Source: Rhizobium freirei PRF 81
GTDB taxonomy: Bacteria; Pseudomonadota; Alphaproteobacteria; Rhizobiales; Rhizobiaceae
Length of the DNA stretch: 64,000 bases
Direction of reading: 5' to 3'
Assembly: GCF_000359745.1 (NCBI RefSeq)
Contig: NZ_AQHN01000013.1
Coordinates: forward strand, 124,001 to 188,000
Positions 8,951 to 16,960 of this stretch are shown here, piece after piece. Within the stretch, counting starts at the first letter, position 1; each line of letters opens with the position of its first letter. The notes under the pieces were generated by a model, which was given only the letters and a program-made list of their open reading frames with translations, searched no databases and was not told the DNA's origin. Both the position numbers and the translations under genes were made by a program.

Positions 8951-9739
8951 TTATTCCACAAAGGCTAGTGTCGGTAGATCGACGGTGCCGGCACCGCCGT
9001 CGACGGTCAGGACCGCGCCGTTGATCATCGAAGCTTCTCCCGAAGCGAGGAAGCAGACGGCATTGGCGACGTCTTCGGCGGTTGCCGGCTGGCCGAGCGG
9101 TACGTCCTTGGTGACGAGCGCATAGGCTTCCTCGATGTTGTTCAGCTTGTACTTCTCGACGATGAATTCCATCTGTTCGTCTGCCATGGCGGTCGTCACC
9201 CAGCCGGGGCAGACAGTGTTGGTGCGCACGCCCTTGCGGCCGTAGTCGCGCGCCAGCGATTTCGCAAGGCCGATGCAGCCGTGCTTCATGGTGACGTAGC
9301 CTGCGGCATCCGGCCCGGCAAAGAGCCCGGCGATCGAGGCGAGAACGACGATGTTGCCCTTGTTCTTGATGAGATGGGGCAGGGATTCGCGCGCGCTGAC
9401 GAAAGCGGTGTTGAGGTTGAGACGAACGGCGAGGTCCCATGTCTCATCCGACATGCTGACCGTCGGTCCGACACCATGGCCGCCGGCATTGGCGATCAGG
9501 ATATCGAGCCCGCCATGGGTCTCGACGACTTTTTCCACGGCAGCCTTCATCGCGGCGCCATCGGCAGCATCGGCTGCAACGATAGTTGCGCCGATCTCTT
9601 CGGCAACGCTTCTAAGCGGCTCGGGACGCCGCCCGACGAGCGCGACATTGCCGCCTTCCTGGCGGATGCGGCGGGCGACCGCTGCGCCGATGCCTGTACC
9701 GCCACCGGTAATCAGAGCCGTCTTGTTCGTGAAACGCAT
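8951..9739 (-). CDS. short-chain dehydrogenase/reductase
   Basis: Classical SDR of 262 aa: TGGGTGIG (residues 11-18), NAGG (84-87), Ser135 (ASIAG), Tyr148-x3-Lys152, and PGWV. Homologues with this look (LARDYGRKGVRTNTVCPGWV) oxidise many secondary alcohols with NAD. AGGAGG precedes the start. It follows hpaI after a 170-base gap containing a hairpin and precedes moaF with a short gap, so SDR-moaF-snoaL may form a sub-operon. With the second SDR upstream on the other strand it may act on a beta-hydroxy side chain of an aromatic substrate; this is inference. Confidence 0.92.
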   Translation of the reverse strand: MRFTNKTALITGGGTGIGAAVARRIRQEGGNVALVGRRPEPLRSVAEEIGATIVAADAADGAAMKAAVEKVVETHGGLDILIANAGGHGVGPTVSMSDETWDLAVRLNLNTAFVSARESLPHLIKNKGNIVVLASIAGLFAGPDAAGYVTMKHGCIGLAKSLARDYGRKGVRTNTVCPGWVTTAMADEQMEFIVEKYKLNNIEEAYALVTKDVPLGQPATAEDVANAVCFLASGEASMINGAVLTVDGGAGTVDLPTLAFVE

Positions 9740-9871
9740 ATTTCCTCCTCTTGGATTTCTGGATCATCATGGCTGATGCGTTCGCAGGCGTCGCGTCCAG
9801 CTGTGCAGTCCGTTTTGACTGAGCGTGCACAACGCATCCGATCACATGGCTCCTCCACCGTGTGATTGGCA

Positions 9872-9901
9872 GACGCCTCCCGCTGGTCTGCGAGAGGCGT
9901 C
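9872..9901 (-). terminator. hairpin between hpaI and the downstream SDR gene
   Basis: GACGCCTC and GAGGCGTC form an 8-bp stem that continues with CGC/GCG after single-base bulges, closing a 6-base loop. No U tract. It sits 9 bases past the hpaI stop on the - strand and could be an attenuator separating hpa pathway genes from SDR-moaF-snoaL. Confidence 0.5.
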
Positions 9902-9909
9902 CGTGAAGA

Positions 9910-10716
9910 TCAGTAAACCTTCGCGTCAGCCGGCGGCTTGGCGGCTTCAGCCTTCTTGAAATCGTCCAGGAGCTTGGTGGTGGCATTGGCGAGAAGCGTG
10001 ACGTCGTTGCCGATCGCGACAAAGGTAGCTCCAAGCTCGAGATAGCGCTTGGCCAGCGAAAGATCGCCGATCAGAATGCCCGCCGCCTTGCCATGTGCCT
10101 GAATTTTCGCAAGCGCCTTCTCGACCTCGGCCTGCACTTCCGGCGCGCCCGGCTTGCCGAGATAGCCCATGTCGGCTGCAAGATCGGCAGGGCCGATGAA
10201 GACGCCGTCGACGCCATCCGTCGAGGCAATGGCGTCGAGCGCTTCAAGTCCCGCTCGGCTTTCCACCTGCAGGAGCAGGCAGATCTCGTCATTGGCCGTC
10301 GGCAGATAGTCGGGGATGCGATTGAAGGCGGAGGCGCGGGCAAGGGCCGCACCGACGCCACGCACGCCATGCGGCGGATATCTGACCGCCTTGACCATAG
10401 TCTCGGCCGTTTCCTTGCTGTCGACCATCGGGATCAGCAGCGTCTGAGCGCCGATATCGAGCATCTGCTTGATGATCCAGGTCTCGCCGATCGGCGGACG
10501 GATGATCGCGTGGCTCGCCGTGCCCTTCATCGCCTGCAGTTGCGAGACGAGGAGCGGCACGTCGTTCGGCGCATGCTCGGCGTCGAGCAGGAGCCAATCG
10601 TAACCGGCGCCGGCCGAGATTTCGACCGTGTAGGCATTGGCAAGGGCCTGCCAGAGGCCGATCTGCGCCCGCCCTTCCTTCAATGCCTGTTTAAAGAGGT
10701 TCCTGGGCGCAGGCAT
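9910..10716 (-). CDS. hpaI: 4-hydroxy-2-oxoheptane-1,7-dioate aldolase (HpaI)
   Basis: Class II, metal-dependent aldolase of the HpcH/HpaI family, 268 aa, cleaving 4-hydroxy-2-oxoheptane-1,7-dioate to pyruvate and succinic semialdehyde, the last C-C cleavage of the homoprotocatechuate route. Visible key residues: His48 (LLLDAEHAPND), Arg73 (IIRPPIGE), metal ligands Glu152 (LLLQVES) and Asp178 (FIGPADLAADMG). AAGGAG ribosome site before the ATG. Immediately follows hpaH in the operon. A slightly extended Ala/Lys-rich C-terminus is seen. Closely related aldolases act on 2-keto-3-deoxy sugars acids, but the hpa neighbours settle the role. Confidence 0.95.
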   Translation of the reverse strand: MPAPRNLFKQALKEGRAQIGLWQALANAYTVEISAGAGYDWLLLDAEHAPNDVPLLVSQLQAMKGTASHAIIRPPIGETWIIKQMLDIGAQTLLIPMVDSKETAETMVKAVRYPPHGVRGVGAALARASAFNRIPDYLPTANDEICLLLQVESRAGLEALDAIASTDGVDGVFIGPADLAADMGYLGKPGAPEVQAEVEKALAKIQAHGKAAGILIGDLSLAKRYLELGATFVAIGNDVTLLANATTKLLDDFKKAEAAKPPADAKVY

Positions 10717-10727
10717 GTCTTACTCCT

Positions 10728-11531
10728 TCATGCAAAGAACAGGCTGACCGATCCGTAAGGACCGAAATCGGCAGTGATCGTATCGCCGTGCCGTGCCTCG
10801 ATCGGACGGATGAACGAACCGGCAAGAACGATCTGGCCGGCTTCGATGCCATCACCATACTGAGACAGCCGATTGGCAAGCCAGGCGATGCCGCGTGCGG
10901 GCTGGTTGAGCACGCCGGCGCCAAGGCCTGTTTCCTCGACTTCGGCATTGCGGCTGACGATCGCGCCCATCCAGCGCATGTCGATCTCATCGGGCCGCAC
11001 GGCGCGGCCGCCGGTGACGATGCCGGCATTGGCGGCATTGTCGGAAATGGTATCGACGATAGTGCGTGCCTTCTTCGTCTCCGGATCGACCCGGAGGATA
11101 CGGGTATCCAGGATCTCAAGGGCAGGCGTCACGTAGTCGGTGGCGTTCAGCACATCGAAGATCGAGACGTTTGGTCCCTTGAGCGGCGCCTTCATGACGA
11201 AGGCGATCTCGGCCTCGATGCGCGGCTGAATGAAGCGGTCGGCCGGCACGGTCGCGCCGTCTTCGAAGATCATGTCGTCGAAGAGCACGCCGGAATCCGG
11301 GATGTTGATGTTGAGGGCATATTGCATCGCCTTCGACGTCAGCCCGATCTTCCAGCCGATCGGTTTGCGGCCGGCTGCGATCTTCTTCTTCACCCAGGCA
11401 CTCTGGACGGCATAGGAATCGTCCATGGTCATCTGCGGGTACTTGAGCGAGAGCAATCCGGTCTGGACGCGTGTCCGCTCGGCCTGATCGAGGCTTTCGG
11501 CCGCGGCCTGGATTTCATCATGCGACAGCAT
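10728..11531 (-). CDS. hpaH: 2-oxo-hept-4-ene-1,7-dioate hydratase (HpaH)
   Basis: Hydratase of the fumarylacetoacetase/MhpD superfamily, 267 aa, adding water to 2-oxohept-4-ene-1,7-dioate before the aldolase step. Typical features: N-terminal helical [29 protein letters not shown], and the Mg-binding [10 protein letters not shown] where E-x-E supplies ligands, followed by [19 protein letters not shown]. The start codon overlaps the stop of the preceding FAH-family gene (TGATG), so translation is coupled. Distinguishing HpaH from MhpD-type hydratases rests on context, which is a complete hpa operon. Confidence 0.94.
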   Translation of the reverse strand: MLSHDEIQAAAESLDQAERTRVQTGLLSLKYPQMTMDDSYAVQSAWVKKKIAAGRKPIGWKIGLTSKAMQYALNINIPDSGVLFDDMIFEDGATVPADRFIQPRIEAEIAFVMKAPLKGPNVSIFDVLNATDYVTPALEILDTRILRVDPETKKARTIVDTISDNAANAGIVTGGRAVRPDEIDMRWMGAIVSRNAEVEETGLGAGVLNQPARGIAWLANRLSQYGDGIEAGQIVLAGSFIRPIEARHGDTITADFGPYGSVSLFFA

Positions 11532-12403
11532 CAGCGCACCTCGTCGGCGATGGTGTTTTTCAAGATGCCGAGGCCGTCTGCCTCGACTTCGACGACATCG
11601 CCGGGCTTCAGCCAGATCGGCGGATCGAAGCGGGCGCCGGCGCCGGTCGGCGTGCCTGTGACGATGACGTCGCCGGGGACGAGCGTGGTGAAGGTGGAGA
11701 TGTAGTTGATGATCTTGCGGAAGGAGAAGATCATCCGACTGGTGCGGTCGCTCTGGCGTACCTCACCGTTGACGCGGGTCTTGAGCTCGATGTCGTCGAG
11801 CTGGGCGGCATTGGTGAAGGGGATCAGCCAGGGGCCGATCGAGCCGGTATTGTCGAAGTTCTTGCCCTGGGTGACGTTGAACTTCGCATGCCGCACCCAG
11901 TCGCGGATCGTGCCTTCGTTGCAAAGCGAAAGAGCCGCGATATGCGAGAAGGCGTCGGCTTCGGAAATCCGTCGGCCGGCCTTGCCGATGACGATAACGA
12001 TCTCGCCTTCGTAGTCGAGCTGCGGGCTTTCCGGCGGCCGGATCAGCGGCTGGTCATGCCCGGTGAACGAGCGGGGAAAGCGGATGAAAAGAGAGGGGTT
12101 GGAAGGGGCCGCCTGCCCATCCTTGTACTCCTCGTTGCGGTCGGGGAAATTGACCCCGACGCAAATGATCTTTTCCGGCGACGGAATGGGAATCTCGAAG
12201 CGGATGTCGTCGAGTGCGAAATCCGGCTTCAACGTCTTGGCTTCTTCCGCGAGCTGAACGAGGCGACCGGCCTCGATCACCTCACGCAGCGTCGGCCAAG
12301 TCGCGCCATGGCGGGCGGAGAGGTCGACGACACCGCCGTCGACCGCAAGCCCGTAGCCAGGGCGGCCGTTTCTCGAAAAGGACAGGAATCTTGGATGGGT
12401 CAT
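11531..12403 (-). CDS. hpaG: fumarylacetoacetate hydrolase family protein, HpaG-type decarboxylase/isomerase
   Basis: FAH-fold protein of 290 aa. Recognisable motifs: CVGVNFPDRNEEYK, SLFIRFPRSFTGHDQP, LDYEGEIVIVIGKAGR (Glu metal ligands), and DVIVTGTPTGAGARF-PPIWLKPGD. In the hpa pathway HpaG decarboxylates 5-oxopent-3-ene-1,2,5-tricarboxylate and isomerises the product to 2-oxohept-4-ene-dioate. The enteric HpaG is a fused two-domain protein; this one is a single-domain version and its partner domain is not in the operon, so it either does both steps as an oligomer or uses another gene. The symbol is by context. Confidence 0.88.
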   Translation of the reverse strand: MTHPRFLSFSRNGRPGYGLAVDGGVVDLSARHGATWPTLREVIEAGRLVQLAEEAKTLKPDFALDDIRFEIPIPSPEKIICVGVNFPDRNEEYKDGQAAPSNPSLFIRFPRSFTGHDQPLIRPPESPQLDYEGEIVIVIGKAGRRISEADAFSHIAALSLCNEGTIRDWVRHAKFNVTQGKNFDNTGSIGPWLIPFTNAAQLDDIELKTRVNGEVRQSDRTSRMIFSFRKIINYISTFTTLVPGDVIVTGTPTGAGARFDPPIWLKPGDVVEVEADGLGILKNTIADEVR

Positions 12404-12426
12404 GCTTTCATGGCCTTCTCTTGACC

Positions 12427-13881
12427 TCAGACGACGCCGCCGAGGCAGACATATTTGATTTCGGTGAATTCCTCGATGCCGTAGCGCGAACCCTCGCGGC
12501 CGAGGCCGGAGAGCTTGACGCCGCCGAACGGGGCTTCCGCCGTCGAGATCAGGCCGGTATTGACGCCGACCATGCCGTACTCCAGGGCTTCGGCGACCCG
12601 GAAGACTCGAGCGAGGTCCTTGGCATAGAAATAGGAGGCAAGACCAAACTCGGTGTCGTTGGCCTGGGCGATGACATCGGCCTCATCCTTGAAGCGGAAG
12701 AGGGGGGCCACCGGCCCGAAGGTCTCTTCCTTGGCAACGGCCATGGATGGCGTGACATCGGCGAGCACCGTCGCTTCATAGAAACGTCCGCCGAGCTGAT
12801 GGCGATGGCCGCCGGCAACGATACGGCCGCCCTTGGAAAGGGCGTCGGCGACATGCTCTTCGACCTTGTTGAGAGCCGCTTCATCGATCAGCGGCCCGAG
12901 GTTGATGCCTTCATCGAAGCCGTTGCCGGTCTTCAGCGAGCCGACAGCCTTGGCAAGCTTTTCGGCAAAGGCGTCGTAAACGCCGTCCTGGACGTAGAGG
13001 CGGTTGGCGCAGACGCAGGTTTGGCCGTTGTTGCGGAACTTGGCGATCAGGGCGCCTTCGACAGCCGCATCGAGATCGGCATCATCGAATACGATGAAGG
13101 GCGCATTGCCTCCGAGTTCCAAGCCAAGTTTCTTGATGGTCGGTGCGCTCTGCTTGTAGAGTTCGGTGCCGACTTCCGTCGAGCCAGTGAAAGTGAGCTT
13201 GCGCACGACCGGGCTTGCGGTCATCTCGCCGCCGATGGCGCGGGCCGAGCCGGTCAGCACGCTGAACAGACCCTTGGGCAGGCCGGCACGCTCGGCAAGG
13301 ACTGCAAGCGCGATTGCCGAGAACGGCGTCTGCGAGGCAGGCTTCAGCACCATTGCGCAGCCAGCGGCGAAGGCCGGGCCGGCCTTGCGGGTGATCATGG
13401 CATTCGGGAAATTCCAGGGAGTGATCGCCGCCACGACGCCGATCGGCTGCTTCATGACAAGGATGCGCTTATCCTTCTGGTGGCCGGGGATGATGTCGCC
13501 ATAAACGCGACGGCCTTCTTCGGCAAACCACTCGATGAAGCTTGCGCCATAGGCAATCTCGCCCTTGGCTTCGGGCAGGGGCTTACCCTGTTCGGCCGTC
13601 AGGATGCGTCCGAGATCATCCTGGTTTTCCATCATCAGCTCGAACCAGCGCCGCAGAATGCCTGAGCGTTCCTTGGCAGTGCGGGCGGCCCATTCTTTCT
13701 GGGCAGCCTCGGCGGCGGCAATCGCTGTCTTCGTCTCGGCAGCGCCCAGATTGGGAACGAGGCCGATGATCTCGCCGTTTGCCGGGTTGTCGACCTTGAT
13801 CGCGTTGGCGGGATCGGCTTCGATCCACTCGCCGCCGACCAACGCGGCCTGACGGAACAAAGTTGCGTCCTTCAATTTCAT
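12427..13881 (-). CDS. gabD: NAD(P)-dependent succinic semialdehyde dehydrogenase
   Basis: Aldehyde dehydrogenase of 484 aa, the length of GabD-type enzymes. Catalytic Cys289 (NNGQTCVCANR) and general base Glu255 (GLELGGNAPF); NPF-type cofactor loop ITPWNFPNAM. The ANRLYVQDGVYDAFAEKLAKAV and GLISTAEAPFGGVKLSGLGREGS segments are typical of succinic semialdehyde dehydrogenases. In this operon it would convert the succinic semialdehyde made by HpaI into succinate. GAGGAG lies before the start. The adjacent Cys-x-Cys pair around the nucleophile is common in GabD and may form a redox-sensitive disulfide. Confidence 0.95.
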   Translation of the reverse strand: MKLKDATLFRQAALVGGEWIEADPANAIKVDNPANGEIIGLVPNLGAAETKTAIAAAEAAQKEWAARTAKERSGILRRWFELMMENQDDLGRILTAEQGKPLPEAKGEIAYGASFIEWFAEEGRRVYGDIIPGHQKDKRILVMKQPIGVVAAITPWNFPNAMITRKAGPAFAAGCAMVLKPASQTPFSAIALAVLAERAGLPKGLFSVLTGSARAIGGEMTASPVVRKLTFTGSTEVGTELYKQSAPTIKKLGLELGGNAPFIVFDDADLDAAVEGALIAKFRNNGQTCVCANRLYVQDGVYDAFAEKLAKAVGSLKTGNGFDEGINLGPLIDEAALNKVEEHVADALSKGGRIVAGGHRHQLGGRFYEATVLADVTPSMAVAKEETFGPVAPLFRFKDEADVIAQANDTEFGLASYFYAKDLARVFRVAEALEYGMVGVNTGLISTAEAPFGGVKLSGLGREGSRYGIEEFTEIKYVCLGGVV

Positions 13882-13946
13882 GACTATCTCCTCGCCTGGA
13901 TAACGTTGAAAAGAGCGGCGCTTTCGCCCGCTCTCAAGGGTAACGC

Positions 13947-14927
13947 TTAGGGCGCGATAATCGGCTGTGCCTTCAGGTCGGGCTCCGCCACTTCCGCGCC
14001 GGCGAACAGGCTACCATGTTCGAACCAGGATTTGGGAGCCGGCGCGCCCCAAAGTGTCTGGCGCTGCGGATCCTTGAGGTCCCACTTGATCGGCTCCAGA
14101 TCGGGATCGACCGTCTGATAGTCCGAGCAGTAGATCTCGATGCGGTGGCCGTCGGGATCGAGGATATAGAGGAAGAAGGCGTTGGAGATGCCGTGGCGTC
14201 CCGGACCGCGCTCGATGTTGCCGACCCAGCCGGTGGTCGCCATCAGATCGAGCAGGTCGATGATGTTGAGCGGTGTCGGCACCCAGAAGGCGGTGTGGTG
14301 CAGACGCGGGCCGCGGCCATTGGTGAAGGCGATATCGTGGACGCCGCCCTTGCGGTGGGTCCAGGCAGCCCAGAGACGGCCGGTTTCTTCGTCCTCAGTG
14401 TACTCCGTGACGCGGAAGCCGAGTTCGTTATAGAAGGCGACGCTCTCGTCGACATTGGTCGAGAAGCAGTTGAAATGGTCGATGCGCAGCGGCTTCACGC
14501 CTTTGTAGAGGGCGTATTTCTGATGGATCGGCGGCAGGCGGTCCATCTTCGAATAGAATTCAAGGGGGATGCCGTGCGGATCGCGGGTGCGGAAGGTCCG
14601 CGCCTGGTAGGGGCGCTCGATCCATTCGACCGGCAGGTCCTTGCCCTTGAAGAAATGCGCTGCCTTGTCGAGATCCTCGTCGCCGAAGACCTTGAAGCCG
14701 AGGTCGCGGGCTTCCGCCTTATCGGATTTCTTGAGCACGATGCAGTGATGGCCGCGCTCCTCCATTGCCCGGAGATAGATCGTATCCGCGGTCTCGTCCG
14801 TCACCTGCAGGCCGAGCGTATCGACATAGAAGGCGCGCGACTTGGCAAGATCGGTGACGCCGAATTCGACATGGCTGAGGCGCACGATGTTGAAGGGCGG
14901 ATAGAGATTGGGTTTCGGCAGGGGCAT
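13947..14927 (-). CDS. hpaD: 3,4-dihydroxyphenylacetate 2,3-dioxygenase (HpaD, extradiol type I)
   Basis: Extradiol ring-cleavage dioxygenase, 326 aa, of the vicinal oxygen chelate fold (two glyoxalase-like domains), opening 3,4-dihydroxyphenylacetate to 5-carboxymethyl-2-hydroxymuconic semialdehyde. Metal ligands by motif: His151 (LRIDHFNCFS), His210/211 (PRLHHTAFWV) and Glu264 (GHRIEIYCSDY). The closing segment with GPGRHGISNAFFLYILDPDGHR is typical of the Brevibacterium/Arthrobacter-type enzymes, unlike the unrelated type II HpaD of enteric bacteria. Iron or manganese cannot be told apart from sequence. AGGAGG ribosome site. Confidence 0.95.
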   Translation of the reverse strand: MPLPKPNLYPPFNIVRLSHVEFGVTDLAKSRAFYVDTLGLQVTDETADTIYLRAMEERGHHCIVLKKSDKAEARDLGFKVFGDEDLDKAAHFFKGKDLPVEWIERPYQARTFRTRDPHGIPLEFYSKMDRLPPIHQKYALYKGVKPLRIDHFNCFSTNVDESVAFYNELGFRVTEYTEDEETGRLWAAWTHRKGGVHDIAFTNGRGPRLHHTAFWVPTPLNIIDLLDLMATTGWVGNIERGPGRHGISNAFFLYILDPDGHRIEIYCSDYQTVDPDLEPIKWDLKDPQRQTLWGAPAPKSWFEHGSLFAGAEVAEPDLKAQPIIAP

Positions 14928-14957
14928 GGGTTCCTCCTCTTTATGCGTATTGGCGGC

Positions 14958-16475
14958 TCAGCCGCCGAGTTTCTGGATGGCGTGCGGCTTGGTGGCGAAG
15001 GCGACGTTCTTGGTTTCCATGTAGAAATCGAAGGACCAGTCGCCGCCGTCGCGGCCGATGCCGGAATTCTTGACCCCACCGAAGGGGGTCGGCAGGTGGC
15101 GCACATTTTCCGAATTCACCCAGATCATGCCGGCTTCGAGATGATCGGTGAAACGGAAGGCGCGGGTGACGTCGGAGGTCCAGAGATAGCCCGTCAGGCC
15201 GTACTGGACATCGTTGGCAAGCGCGAGCGCATCGGCTTCATCCTTGAAGGGGATGGCGGTCAGCACCGGCCCGAAGATTTCCTCCTGGGCGATGCGCATC
15301 TTGTTGTTGGCGCCGGTAAACAGAGTCGGGGAGACATAGCAACCGCCGCCAGGGCCGTTCAATTTCTCGCCGCCGGCTGCAAGGGTCGCGCCCTCCGACC
15401 TGCCGATCTGGATATATTCCAGCACCTTCTTTTCATGCACCGGATGAACAAGCGGGCCAACGACCGTTTCCGGATCCAGCGGATGCCCGACCTTGATGCG
15501 CTTGGCCTTCTCGGCAACGATCGCGGTGAACTCGTCGTAGACGCTTTCCTCGACCAGCAGGCGCGAGGAGGAGGTGCAGCGCTCGCCGTTCAGAGAATAG
15601 ATCATGAAGACGGCGGCATCGGCGGCGCGCTCCAGATCGGCATCGGCAAAGACGATGACCGGGTTCTTGCCGCCGAGCTCGAAATGCACCCGCTTCAGCG
15701 TGTCGGCGCCCTGCTTCATGATCATCGAGCCGGTGCGGCTTTCGCCGACGAAGCCGATGGCCTTGATCAAGGGATGCTCCGTCAGCGCGCGGCCGGCATC
15801 CTCGCCGAAGCCGTTGACGAGGTTCCAAACGCCCTTCGGCAGGCCGGCTTCCTCGGCAATTTCCACCAGCAGACGGGCGGTCAGCGGCGAGAATTCGGCG
15901 GGCTTGTGGACGATGGTGCAGCCGGCAGCCAGTGCCGGCGCGATCTTCCAGGTCGACAGCATGAAGGGGGTGTTCCAGGGCGTGATGATCCCGACCGGGC
16001 CGATCGGAACGCGCGTCGTCAGGTTCACCTGGCCTTCGGCGCGGATCGCCTTGCCGTCACGGGCTTCCGGCGCGCGATCGGCAAAGAAGCGGAAGTTCTC
16101 GGCGCCGCGCAGTGCAGCCTTGGCCATGAATTTCAGCGACTGTCCGGTATCCATGCACTCGACGAAGGCGATCTCTTCAGCGCGGGCCACGATCGCATCG
16201 GCAATCTTGTGCAGAAGCTTCTTGCGGGCGTCACCCGGCATGGCAGCCCATTCGGCAAAGGCTGCTTTTGCGGCTTTTGCGGCGCGATCGATATCGGCAG
16301 CCTTGCCGCGGGCAACGGTGGCAAGCGGCTTCAGATCGACCGGTGAAATGGTCTCGAAGGTCGAACCGTCGTCGGCAGGAACATCCTCGCCGTTGATGCG
16401 GTTGAGAACGCCGCGTTCTTTGAAGCGGGCCAGAAAGCTTTCGGCCTTTGCGATGTTTTCCTGCAATTTGGACAT
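14958..16475 (-). CDS. hpaE: 5-carboxymethyl-2-hydroxymuconate semialdehyde dehydrogenase (HpaE)
   Basis: NAD-dependent aldehyde dehydrogenase, 505 aa, oxidising the ring-cleavage product of HpaD. Catalytic Cys300 (NGERCTSSSRLL) and Glu266 (HFELGGKNP), cofactor motif ITPWNTPFML. The SSRLLVEESVYDEF and IWVNSENVRHLPTPFGGVKNSGIGRDGG-type C-terminal pattern is characteristic of HpaE. It lies between hpaF and hpaD in the same direction. A single-residue NTP instead of NFP in the cofactor loop is usual for this subfamily. Confidence 0.95.
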   Translation of the reverse strand: MSKLQENIAKAESFLARFKERGVLNRINGEDVPADDGSTFETISPVDLKPLATVARGKAADIDRAAKAAKAAFAEWAAMPGDARKKLLHKIADAIVARAEEIAFVECMDTGQSLKFMAKAALRGAENFRFFADRAPEARDGKAIRAEGQVNLTTRVPIGPVGIITPWNTPFMLSTWKIAPALAAGCTIVHKPAEFSPLTARLLVEIAEEAGLPKGVWNLVNGFGEDAGRALTEHPLIKAIGFVGESRTGSMIMKQGADTLKRVHFELGGKNPVIVFADADLERAADAAVFMIYSLNGERCTSSSRLLVEESVYDEFTAIVAEKAKRIKVGHPLDPETVVGPLVHPVHEKKVLEYIQIGRSEGATLAAGGEKLNGPGGGCYVSPTLFTGANNKMRIAQEEIFGPVLTAIPFKDEADALALANDVQYGLTGYLWTSDVTRAFRFTDHLEAGMIWVNSENVRHLPTPFGGVKNSGIGRDGGDWSFDFYMETKNVAFATKPHAIQKLGG

Positions 16476-16519
16476 CGTCTATTTCCCTGATGTTGTCTCG
16501 TCCCGTCGAGCGGGCGTGG

Positions 16520-16906
16520 TCACTTGCCGCGAAGCCGCGGATGGATGGCGTTCTTCTTCCAGCTGAGGTCCGCATCGATCTCGCGAATTTCCAGCGACAG
16601 CGCGAAATGCGGCGTCTCGAAGAGGGGGCTTAGAACCTCGGTCGCTGCCGCAAAGATCGCTTCGCCGGTGCGCTTCTTTTCGTCAGCCGTGCGACCCTTG
16701 CCGATGCGGAAATTCAGATCGACGAAGGCATTTTCGGGCAGCTTGTCCGCGATTGCATAGTGATCGGCGCGAAAGGCACGAACACGTACTGCCCCGATTT
16801 CGAAAAGACCGGTTTCCAGCACGGTCTTCAGCAGCCGTTCGCAAAGCACGCCGATATCGGCGCGGCCTTCCAGATTGGCCGAATACTCGATGGCGAGATG
16901 TGGCAT
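16520..16906 (-). CDS. hpaF: 5-carboxymethyl-2-hydroxymuconate delta-isomerase (HpaF)
   Basis: Tautomerase-superfamily isomerase of 128 aa. The ATG at 16906 gives the N-terminus M-P-H-L-A-I-E-Y-S, so that Pro2 becomes the catalytic N-terminal proline after Met removal; the TTG one codon upstream would spoil this and is rejected. Further family pattern: VRVRAFRADHYAIADK and FVDLNFRIGKGR. It is the first gene of the hpa operon and the upstream 50 bases hold an AT-rich palindrome that probably is the operator. Confidence 0.94.
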   Translation of the reverse strand: MPHLAIEYSANLEGRADIGVLCERLLKTVLETGLFEIGAVRVRAFRADHYAIADKLPENAFVDLNFRIGKGRTADEKKRTGEAIFAAATEVLSPLFETPHFALSLEIREIDADLSWKKNAIHPRLRGK

Positions 16907-16924
16907 CAAGTTCTCCCGATCCCT

Positions 16925-16948
16925 TAATTACTTAACAAGTTAATAAAT
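16925..16948 (-). promoter_or_regulatory. palindromic operator candidate upstream of hpaF (MarR-like)
   Basis: TTAAC-AA-GTTAA (16932-16943) is a perfect inverted repeat embedded in an AT-rich flank (AATTA...AAATT) directly upstream of the first hpa gene, in otherwise GC-rich DNA. Size and sequence resemble operators of MarR-family repressors; HpaR of enteric hpa operons belongs to that family, but no hpaR gene is in the window. Confidence 0.5.
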
Positions 16949-16960
16949 TTCCGAGAGAAG

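Noticed and set aside
12214..13665. 483-codon open frame on the + strand
   Set aside because: Antisense to the succinic semialdehyde dehydrogenase gene; its sequence has no family pattern.
14016..16346. 776-codon open frame on the + strand
   Set aside because: It is the antisense shadow of hpaD and hpaE, which have full catalytic motifs; the product is low-complexity and has no ribosome site.
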